Origin: a virus
IMG/VR virus record: IMGVR_UViG_3300025030_000010
Coordinates: 1 to 64,000 of that record
Length of the DNA stretch: 64,000 bases
Reading direction: 5' to 3' (one strand)
Positions within the stretch are counted from its first letter, which is position 1, and each line of letters starts with the position of its first letter. The notes below the pieces were generated by a model. That model was given only the letters and a program-made list of their open reading frames with translations, did not search any database and was not told the DNA's origin. Below are positions 58,275 through 64,000 of this stretch, piece by piece. The position numbers and the translations under genes are program-made.

Positions 58275-58948
58275 TTCTTGTTTCTCCTTTTCTTCGCGGG
58301 TTTGGGTGCTTCTGGCGGTTTGCAGATTCTCTCGTATTCTTGCGAGACTCGATTATACTTTGTTCCGCAACGATAGTGTCCTGAAATATCATCACCGAAC
58401 TCGATTGTAGACTGACAGTGAGGACACGTCTGACTCATTTTCTCAGTGTGCAGGAGCTTGATGCGCTCGCGTTGACCTTTTATGAGTTCCTGAAACGTGG
58501 GGCAAGTCGCGTTGACTTTGCAGGTTCCATGACAAGTGATGTTGTTCACCCACCAAGGAGATTCACCCTCGAACTTGCATTTGTAATCGCAGTCACGGGG
58601 AGGATTCATCGAATAACCGCCGTGACCTAGACCAGTATATGGGACTTCTTTGACTTCTTTGACTTGCTTCACTCTCACCCCTTTTGTTCTCCCGCTTCTG
58701 CGCGGCTGAGGATTGTCAGGAGCGCGTGTTGTCTCTTCGTGCAAGTCAATCAGCTCTTTTACTTCAGAGACGCTACTGGCGGGGATTCTGCGCTCGTCCT
58801 GCTGCTTGAGATTGTAGACAGCGTAAAGCTTCCCCGAGTTGGCACCTTTGCAAATGTGGCCATGCTTGTACTCGATGCAGCGTCCGAGCTGTTCGCGAAG
58901 CGTTTCTTTCGGCTTCTGTGTCTGTGTGATTCCTTTAGTTCTCGCCAC
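58271..58948 (-). CDS. Cys-rich zinc-binding protein
   Basis: 225 residues from a GTG start after AGGAGAAACCA. Basic Arg/Lys linkers, a Cys cluster CDYKCKFEGESPWW ... CHGTCKVNATC (~119-149) and a second CPHCQ ... CGTKY ... C set (~174-206), so probably two zinc domains. C-terminal Lys-rich. Function unknown; probable nucleic-acid or protein adaptor. Confidence 0.6.
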   Translation of the reverse strand: MARTKGITQTQKPKETLREQLGRCIEYKHGHICKGANSGKLYAVYNLKQQDERRIPASSVSEVKELIDLHEETTRAPDNPQPRRSGRTKGVRVKQVKEVKEVPYTGLGHGGYSMNPPRDCDYKCKFEGESPWWVNNITCHGTCKVNATCPTFQELIKGQRERIKLLHTEKMSQTCPHCQSTIEFGDDISGHYRCGTKYNRVSQEYERICKPPEAPKPAKKRRNKK

Positions 58949-59783
58949 TGGTTTCTCCTTTGGACATATTTTGAATCTTTAGTAAGTCCATCTCGCCTTC
59001 GAATTTAACGTTTAAAGTGCCTTCTACTTTGAAACTTCTGTCGGTTGACTCGAAGTTCATCATCAGCGGAGCGGGGTAGTCGATAATCGGAAGATAACGC
59101 ATTGAATCGATTGTGTCAGAACCCATCGCTCGAATGCTGTCGGCAGCTCTTCTGATATCTGCTATCAGCGCCTCGCCTGTTACTGGATTCTCGTCCCATG
59201 TTGAAGTTGCTTTTATCGGAAAAGCTTTATCGTACCATTCTTCTGATTTCTTTCGCATTGCTTCTGCAATCCCAGGTGAAGCAGGTTCAACATACGGATC
59301 GTCCATTATCAGAATCGAGTTTGTTCTACCGATGATATTCGGAAGAGGAGCTCTTCTGCCGATAATATTTGCAGGGTGATTCTTATCCGCGCTTCGATTC
59401 TTCATAACGGTCAGATTCGGGAAAACTGAATTTCGATTGATGTCGAAATTCCCCATGTATTGACTTGCGAAATCCAACTGATTAACACCAAACTTCCCGT
59501 ATATGCTGTTTGTCGTGATCTTTCTTTGCAGCTTTTCCCAGAAAGCTTTCATGTTTCTTTTATCGACATACTTCGTTGTCAGTCCGGCCGATGTCAATAT
59601 ACGCTCTGCGCCTCGATACGCTCTGGAGCATTTCTCGTGGAAGACGTAATGCTTCGAGCGAGCTTTAACGTTGAGGATGTCAAGATACTTCGTCTTGACT
59701 TTGACGTAGATTCCTTTTCTGACTCTGTGATTAATCACTCTGTCGGAATTGGCCAACAGTTCGTTACAGACTCGACATTTCAC
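58935..59783 (-). CDS. Zinc-module protein, long form
   Basis: 282 residues from a GTG start overlapping the upstream stop (GTGA). Residues 1-65 are a zinc module MKCRVCNEL ... FHEKCSRAYRGAERIL similar to the 60-residue gene upstream. The rest is unlike anything I recognise: KITTNSIYGKFG (~90), a basic/aromatic middle, a proline-rich part, and LNVKFEGEMDLLKI near the end. Ends inside the next gene. Confidence 0.55.
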   Translation of the reverse strand: MKCRVCNELLANSDRVINHRVRKGIYVKVKTKYLDILNVKARSKHYVFHEKCSRAYRGAERILTSAGLTTKYVDKRNMKAFWEKLQRKITTNSIYGKFGVNQLDFASQYMGNFDINRNSVFPNLTVMKNRSADKNHPANIIGRRAPLPNIIGRTNSILIMDDPYVEPASPGIAEAMRKKSEEWYDKAFPIKATSTWDENPVTGEALIADIRRAADSIRAMGSDTIDSMRYLPIIDYPAPLMMNFESTDRSFKVEGTLNVKFEGEMDLLKIQNMSKGETSGEN

Positions 59784-59929
59784 ATTAGACCTCGTGCTCT
59801 ACATTTGTACCAAAGTTGACGATTCGTTGCGAATAGATTCGATTTGATTGCTGCAAACCATGCTCCACACGGGAAGCAGTGATTGTATTTCTTTAGATAG
59901 TCTCTACTCCCGCAAACTGGGCATCTCAT
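59780..59929 (-). CDS. 49-residue zinc ribbon protein
   Basis: ATG at 59929 overlaps the previous stop (ATGA); its stop overlaps the next GTG start. CPVC (3-6) and CFPC (18-21) define a C4 ribbon, then an aromatic segment with NRQLWYKCRAR. Unknown role. Confidence 0.62.
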   Translation of the reverse strand: MRCPVCGSRDYLKKYNHCFPCGAWFAAIKSNLFATNRQLWYKCRARGLM

Positions 59930-60108
59930 AAAATGCCTGCCGAACTCATGACCTTAAATGCCAGTGTGTAAGCTTTCGCGCAGCTTTCGTGCATTGAGAC
60001 TTTTATTCCTGTTCTAGGTAAATTGAGAATTCCATCGTGTTCGATTTTCATTCTGGCGCGATTCCGATCCTTCTTTTTTAGATTCGTCTTGCAGAAATAA
60101 CACTTCAT
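59926..60108 (-). CDS. 60-residue zinc module protein
   Basis: ATG overlaps the helicase stop (ATGA), GGAGGAATC upstream. CYFC (3-6) with HESC (~40) and a basic Lys/Arg middle. Same layout as the first 65 residues of the 282-residue protein (HExCxxAY and SAG[IL] near the end), so the two appear related by duplication. Confidence 0.6.
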   Translation of the reverse strand: MKCYFCKTNLKKKDRNRARMKIEHDGILNLPRTGIKVSMHESCAKAYTLAFKVMSSAGIL

Positions 60109-61865
60109 TGATTCCTCCGTTGTTCTCTCAATAGCGCCATTAGCATTTGATCTTTTGTTAACTCTCTGCCGTCCATGATTCGTTCAAGCGTTCTGTTCTT
60201 CAAGTCCAACACGTTTGCTCTGAACTCTTCGATAGTGTCATGAGCGATTAGATACCACGCTGTTGCTCCGTGTAAATCACCCGCTCTACCGTAACATCTA
60301 TCCTCTGCTTGCTCATGATCTTTCCCTGACCACCACATCTCCAGAAAAACAACATGATAGGAAGCGGTCAGAGTCACACCCTCTTTTGCTGCGCTGCTGC
60401 CTATGAAGACTCGTTTCTTCATATCATAGACAAACGAGGCGCATGACTCCTTGCTCTTCTCGTGTCGCTCTTTTCTCACACCGCAGTTAGCGCAGCGCTG
60501 AAAGGCGTCTATTGCAGCATTGCGTTTCTTCGGGTCTGTTACCGACCCGTCTATCTTGACAGCGATATCGCCAAACTCTTTCATGAGTCGGTCGATTACT
60601 TCTTTATGCTCTGCGAAGATAACAATCTTGTCCTCAGTATCGAGAAGATTCCATAGCCACTCTATTGCTGCGTCAATCTTCCCCTTTACAGCGAGCTTTG
60701 AAAGCTGTTCGATCTTCTGAAACGTCATTTCTCCTGTAGCGTCTCTCTTGTCGTATTCAGCGCGATTGTTTATCTCAAGCGGCACGACTGCTCGAACTTT
60801 GCGATCAAGCGTTTTAAAGACATCCTGCTTCTTTCTACGGAGCATTATCGAGCTAGTCAGAAGATTATAAAGCTCGTCTTCGTTGCTCGACCCGTTGAAG
60901 TTCCAGTTCCCAACAAAGTCTTTCTTGGCTCCGCAGTATCTGTGAGCGTACTTGAAGAAGCTCGGGAAGATTCGCTTATCAACTAGATTCGCAAGAGTGA
61001 AAATCTCCTTCGGACGATTCTTACCCGGAGTCGCTGTAATCGGAATGACGTGCGGCGCTCTGTCGCAAAGCTGCTCGACTGCCCACCATCGTATCGATTC
61101 CTTGTTGCAGATATAATGCGCTTCGTCCAACACGATACATTTCCACTTTACGTCCCACAAGTCTTGACGAATCGTGTTCTCTTTGCCGTGTGTCAGAATG
61201 TCATAATTGATAATGACTATCTCGCCTGTTATTTTCACAGGCTTAGTGCCGCTGATTATCTGTACCTTCGGGGAGTCCATCCAGAACTCAGCTTCGAGCT
61301 TCCAGTTTAACTTCAACACAGCAGGGCAGATAATTAGGACGGGGCGCACGTCTTGACGCAGTTGTAGCCATGCCAAAACTTGCATTGTCTTGCCTAGACC
61401 CTGATCGTCTGCTAACAGAACTCGTCCGTTCTTCGCTTCAATGATCTGAGGACCTTCAATTTGGTATTGTTCGAAGTAATCGAAGTGTTGTATTCCGGGG
61501 ATTTTGAAATGCGGATCGAATGTAACGGGGGCGAAGAGATTACTTTCCCAGTCCATTAAAGCGCGATCAAAGTTAAAGCCGCCTTCTCTCAGCTTGTTAA
61601 TAGCATCGAGACTCACAGGGGCCGTCCAGTATTGGGTGCTGGTGCCTTTGACGAACTGGCGCTGCGTGATTCGTTTAATAATCGCAACAGTTTCCATGTT
61701 CTTCAGAAAGCGGATTCGAATCGTCTCTCCCATGAGACTCGCGTGGCGGTCGTCATGAGAGAGTTCCGAGTTCTTCGGGTTGCGTATAACAGCGACTGGC
61801 TTCTTCTTGGTCGAAGTCTTCTTGTCTCTGCTATACAGTTGCTTTATGCGGTCAAGAGGATTCAA
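60105..61865 (-). CDS. SNF2/SWI2-type helicase
   Basis: 586 residues from a TTG start after AAAAGGGGTACTGA. Motifs: I ADDQGLGKT (152-160), II VLDEAHYIC (~247), III ITATPGKNR (~275), V/VI SAAKEGVTL (~490) and EDRCYGRAGD (~520). Resembles the SMARCAL1/HARP-like phage ATPases that remodel forks, with an N-terminal ~130-residue part before motif I. In T4 terms a UvsW-like repair role is possible. Follows the GIY-YIG and zinc genes in one operon. Confidence 0.9.
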   Translation of the reverse strand: MNPLDRIKQLYSRDKKTSTKKKPVAVIRNPKNSELSHDDRHASLMGETIRIRFLKNMETVAIIKRITQRQFVKGTSTQYWTAPVSLDAINKLREGGFNFDRALMDWESNLFAPVTFDPHFKIPGIQHFDYFEQYQIEGPQIIEAKNGRVLLADDQGLGKTMQVLAWLQLRQDVRPVLIICPAVLKLNWKLEAEFWMDSPKVQIISGTKPVKITGEIVIINYDILTHGKENTIRQDLWDVKWKCIVLDEAHYICNKESIRWWAVEQLCDRAPHVIPITATPGKNRPKEIFTLANLVDKRIFPSFFKYAHRYCGAKKDFVGNWNFNGSSNEDELYNLLTSSIMLRRKKQDVFKTLDRKVRAVVPLEINNRAEYDKRDATGEMTFQKIEQLSKLAVKGKIDAAIEWLWNLLDTEDKIVIFAEHKEVIDRLMKEFGDIAVKIDGSVTDPKKRNAAIDAFQRCANCGVRKERHEKSKESCASFVYDMKKRVFIGSSAAKEGVTLTASYHVVFLEMWWSGKDHEQAEDRCYGRAGDLHGATAWYLIAHDTIEEFRANVLDLKNRTLERIMDGRELTKDQMLMALLREQRRNQ

Positions 61866-62120
61866 TCAGTACCCCTTTTCCGTGTAGTTGAGCCAGTTTG
61901 TGATTTGAACAGTTGTTGTCGGCAGACCTTTAATGCGTCTACGAATCGCAACGAGCAGAGGCTTTTTGTGCATCAAGTTTCGGCTCGTCTTCAATCTTTC
62001 GAGAGTGAGTGTCGGCATGATTGCGATGAATGTTTGTTTGCAGGCGATACAGTCGAGCTTAACGTCTACGACTATTTCGTGGGGAGCGTTGCAGTGAGGG
62101 CAAAAACAGATATGCGGCAT
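61866..62120 (-). CDS. Zinc ribbon-containing hypothetical protein
   Basis: 84 residues from ATG at 62120 (GGGAGAATCAC before it). CPHC (7-10) and CIAC (~26) suggest a C4 zinc ribbon; a basic C-terminal half (NLMHKKPLLVAIRRRIK). Overlaps the helicase TTG start. Function unknown. Confidence 0.62.
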   Translation of the reverse strand: MPHICFCPHCNAPHEIVVDVKLDCIACKQTFIAIMPTLTLERLKTSRNLMHKKPLLVAIRRRIKGLPTTTVQITNWLNYTEKGY

Positions 62121-62137
62121 GTGATTCTCCCTTATGT

Positions 62138-62749
62138 TTAGAAATCGTATTGACTTCTCCAACTACTTGCCTTCATTTGCTCTTTTCTTATCGCTGATAT
62201 TTTACGCTTTGTTTCTTCGGTGAGACTTTTACCGAAATTGTGATTCTTCTCTCCGCGCTTTGCTGCCGCTTGCTTCTCTCTCGTCTCTTTGTTCTGAGCT
62301 TGAACTTTCACTCGCTCGCTCAATTCTTTTCTATATTGCGGCGAGTCATGAACAATTTTCATCTTCTTTCGGAACTCTTCACTTTCCCAAAGTCGCTTCT
62401 TACTAACACTCATTTTCGATTTAATCTCAGCAGTCAGAGAGAACCCGTAACCGCCGTCAATCATGTTCGTGAGATTTGCTCCGAGTGATTTGAAATAATC
62501 GATCCACCATGATTCCGATTCTTGCCATTGTGAATCACGGACTCGCTCAAGAATTATCAACTCTGGAATCAGCTTCAATCTTTTCAGCGAGCGTAACCAA
62601 CAATGTTTGTGTGAGCGACCGCGATGCTTTAAATGTTGCTTGAATCGAATGTGGGGAGAGTCTGCTTTGCCGATGTAGCGGAGTTGATTTGTGCGTGGGT
62701 CGATCAGCCCATAAATGTGAGTGTATTTGATTGCTCGTATAGTTCGCAT
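62138..62749 (-). CDS. GIY-YIG endonuclease with NUMOD3 motif
   Basis: 203 residues. N-terminal GIY-YIG: IYGLIDPRTNQLRYIGK (12-28) and an Arg/His-rich catalytic region following. C-terminal NUMOD3-type DNA-binding repeats: SLTAEIKSKMSVSKK and GEKNHNFGKSLTEETKRK. Typical of free-standing homing endonucleases of the Seg kind. It sits first in the operon behind its own promoter. Confidence 0.88.
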   Translation of the reverse strand: MRTIRAIKYTHIYGLIDPRTNQLRYIGKADSPHIRFKQHLKHRGRSHKHCWLRSLKRLKLIPELIILERVRDSQWQESESWWIDYFKSLGANLTNMIDGGYGFSLTAEIKSKMSVSKKRLWESEEFRKKMKIVHDSPQYRKELSERVKVQAQNKETREKQAAAKRGEKNHNFGKSLTEETKRKISAIRKEQMKASSWRSQYDF

Positions 62750-62795
62750 TTATTGTGTCCTGATCTTATCGCGTTGCGGTCGGAGGTGCTCCGTT

Positions 62796-62842
62796 CTAAT
62801 GAATGAGATGCGACTATAGCGACTCTGACTATAAGAAGTCAA
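62796..62842 (-). promoter_or_regulatory. Strong promoter with CTAATGAA motif
   Basis: -35 TTGACT (62842-62837), 18-base spacer, -10 TATAGT (62818-62813) on the - strand, then TTCATTAG at 62803-62796. Drives the GIY-YIG, helicase and zinc-gene operon. It overlaps the end of the preceding terminator region. Confidence 0.75.
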
Positions 62843-62884
62843 GCAGAAAGCGATTCCAAGCGGGTTCCTGCTCGTGGAATCGCT
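62843..62884 (-). terminator. Terminator after serine recombinase
   Basis: 9-bp stem AGCGATTCC/GGAATCGCT with an 18-base loop, then TTCT on the - strand. Confidence 0.7.
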
Positions 62885-62898
62885 AATGAAGCTCTTTC

Positions 62899-63468
62899 TC
62901 AGTTAGTTGATTCCGCTCTGTTAGCTTTGGCGATTCGATACACAGACGCGATTCCGATTCCGAGCGCGTCTGCCACATGCTGCTTTGTCTTCCCTTTACT
63001 CAGCAGCTCAAGCACTTCTTTAGTTTTAGCGATAGCAGTTGGCTGTCTGCCTTTGTAAGCACCCGCTGCCTTAGCTATCGCTATACCGGCTGCTTGACGC
63101 TCAAGCATCATTTCTCGCTCGAACGTTGCAATGGCTCCCAGCATGGTGAGCATTAGCTTCCCCGTGGGCGTTGTCGTATCGAGATTGATATTTAGTACCT
63201 TGAATTCAACGCCCTTTTTCTGTAGCGCGTCAACGATGTTTAAAAGGTCTTGAGTGCTGCGGGCGATACGGTCAATCTTACAGACCACGAGAACGTCACC
63301 CTCTCGAACATAGTCGAGCATAGCCACAAGCTGCGGCCTGTCTTTGCTGTTCTTCGCGCTCGCTTTCTCTTGATAGAGCTTATCCACTTTCTCTCGTTTC
63401 AGCTCTGACAGTTGAGCCTCTAACGATTGGCCAGTGGTCGAGACTCTCGCGTATCCGATTTTAGCCAT
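62899..63468 (-). CDS. Small serine recombinase (resolvase/invertase type)
   Basis: 189 residues, ribosome binding site GGAGAAGAGCA. Catalytic Ser10 in YARVSTTGQS, the arginine-containing CKIDRIARSTQDLL (~63), FEREMMLERQAAGI (~115) and a C-terminal HTH with HVADALGIGIASVYRIAK. Same size and layout as Tn3 resolvase, Hin and Gin. Could resolve genome multimers or invert a segment; no invertible tail-fibre cassette was seen beside it. Not a large serine integrase. Confidence 0.9.
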   Translation of the reverse strand: MAKIGYARVSTTGQSLEAQLSELKREKVDKLYQEKASAKNSKDRPQLVAMLDYVREGDVLVVCKIDRIARSTQDLLNIVDALQKKGVEFKVLNINLDTTTPTGKLMLTMLGAIATFEREMMLERQAAGIAIAKAAGAYKGRQPTAIAKTKEVLELLSKGKTKQHVADALGIGIASVYRIAKANRAESTN

Positions 63469-63598
63469 TGCTCTTCTCCTTCTGTCGCTCTATTTCCTTT
63501 CTCAGCTCGGCATTTGTTTCTTCGAGCGCTTTGTTTTGCTCCTGAAGAGCTTTGACCATTCTGCGGATAGTTGTGTTGATATTCTCTCTGCGCGCCAT
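63461..63598 (-). CDS. 45-residue coiled-coil protein
   Basis: From ATG at 63598 after AGGAGGTGCCGAC. Mostly a heptad-like coiled coil (ALQEQNKALEETNAELRKEI). Stop overlaps the recombinase start. Function unknown; possible partner of the recombinase. Confidence 0.6.
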   Translation of the reverse strand: MARRENINTTIRRMVKALQEQNKALEETNAELRKEIERQKEKSNG

Positions 63599-63609
63599 GT
63601 CGGCACCTC

Positions 63610-63810
63610 CTATTTGACTGCTCCGATTCGATATGTCAGACGCTTGTAAACCCATTCCGAAACGACTTCGGCAGCGTGTATAGCGTCAAGACTATACTCG
63701 TTGATCAGCTCGATTATTGACGGGTTGACGTTCCAGATTTCTCTCTCGTGGTATCTCTGCTCAATACCTTTAATGCGCGTTGCAATCGTTTTTCTTTCTG
63801 CCGCTGCCAT
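63610..63810 (-). CDS. Hypothetical protein
   Basis: 66 residues from ATG at 63810 (AAAGGAGAAAGCGAC). Basic, helical (IIELINEYSLDAIHAAEVVS), C-terminal VYKRLTYRIGAVK. Not recognised. Confidence 0.55.
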   Translation of the reverse strand: MAAAERKTIATRIKGIEQRYHEREIWNVNPSIIELINEYSLDAIHAAEVVSEWVYKRLTYRIGAVK

Positions 63811-63844
63811 GTCGCTTTCTCCTTTGCTTCGTGTTTGACTGCTC

Positions 63845-63884
63845 AAGAAAGCTTTCCAGACGGCTGAGGATTGTCTGGAAAGCT
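63845..63884 (-). terminator. Rho-independent terminator
   Basis: 12-bp perfect stem AGCTTTCCAGAC/GTCTGGAAAGCT (63873-63884/63850-63861), then TTCTTG on the - strand. Ends the partial gene to the right. Confidence 0.8.
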
Positions 63885-63915
63885 CGATCAGAAGTCAACG
63901 CTTGTGCTGATATGC

Positions 63916-64000
63916 TTAGAGATTGAAAGCAACGTTGAACGGAATCTCCAGTTTCTCTTCGGGTATGCAATATACCCACGCTTTCATTTCCGCTTTGTCG
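63916..64000 (-). CDS. C-terminal end of a gene cut by the window edge
   Basis: Only the last 27 codons are present: a stretch with KAWVYCIPEEKLEIPFNV, ending TAA at 63918-63916, then the terminator. The reading frame is open to the edge. Too short to identify. Confidence 0.55.
   Translation of the reverse strand, partial: DKAEMKAWVYCIPEEKLEIPFNVAFNL

Noticed and set aside
58935-59783. NSIYGKFG stretch as DNA polymerase motif B
   Set aside because: No other polymerase motif (A or C) or exonuclease motif is present and the rest does not fit a polymerase.
63867-63898. TTGACT followed by GACAAT near the right edge as a promoter
   Set aside because: The -10 candidate lies inside the perfect terminator stem, so the sequence is better explained by the terminator.
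1-64000. tRNA genes
   Set aside because: No clear T-loop GGTTCGAATCC-type sequence with matching acceptor stem was found by eye; a tRNAscan-SE run would decide.

Overview
The window is a large part of a tailed double-stranded DNA phage genome, most likely a long-tailed siphovirus. It has two oppositely oriented halves. The left ~27.9 kb reads on the + strand and carries packaging, lysis, head, connector, tail and fibre genes. The right ~36 kb reads almost entirely on the - strand and carries DNA replication, recombination, repair and many small early-type genes. The halves converge on a hairpin terminator near 27.95 kb. Strong Shine-Dalgarno sequences (AGGAGG, GGAGGT), dense packing, ATGA start/stop overlaps and sigma70-like promoters show a bacterial host, but I cannot name it. 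No tRNA, CRISPR array, insertion sequence or classical integrase was seen; the only site-specific recombinase is a small resolvase-type serine recombinase. The left edge falls 5 bases before the large terminase start and the right edge cuts a - strand gene, so the full genome is larger or circularly opened here.

Left arm, in order: large terminase (6-1475); a probable lysozyme-like endolysin and small two-helix holin candidate (1.6-2.4 kb, an unusual place for lysis genes); a small virion-like protein; DUF935-type portal; MuF-like head morphogenesis protein; XkdF-type protease; scaffold with an internal start; DUF2190-type decoration protein; major capsid; two accessory head-type proteins; connector, closure, neck and tail terminator proteins; tail tube; two tail chaperone frames linked by an A AAA AAC -1 frameshift site; a 1972-residue tape measure; tail-tip proteins including a LamG-containing 940-mer; fibre; a putative beta-helix tailspike; two small membrane proteins.

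Right arm, from the right edge inward (direction of transcription): serine recombinase unit; GIY-YIG endonuclease; SNF2-type helicase; a cluster of small zinc-ribbon proteins; CHC2/Toprim primase; a noncoding hairpin-rich leader RNA; a winged-helix initiator and DnaC-like loader; DnaB-like helicase; an acidic HeH/winged-helix protein; an ABC-ATPase/GNAT fusion; beta clamp; three tandem paralogues; an acyl carrier protein; family B DNA polymerase; clamp loader; UvsY-like mediator; HU with an H1-like tail; gp32-like SSB; RecA/UvsX; RuvC-like resolvase; RtcB RNA ligase; a split Rad50 flanking an Mre11/SbcD nuclease; and two paralogues ending in an SSB-type DEIPF tip. Together these form a nearly self-sufficient replisome plus a T4-like recombination system on a siphovirus structural chassis.

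Most unusual items: the promoter-hairpins-terminator unit at 55835-56063; the CTAATGAA operator-like motif at three early promoters, including a perfect 11-bp inverted repeat; the ABC-GNAT fusion; the phage acyl carrier protein; the paired DEIPF-tipped paralogues; and about ten miniature zinc-ribbon genes. All assignments are by eye from motifs; no database search was run.
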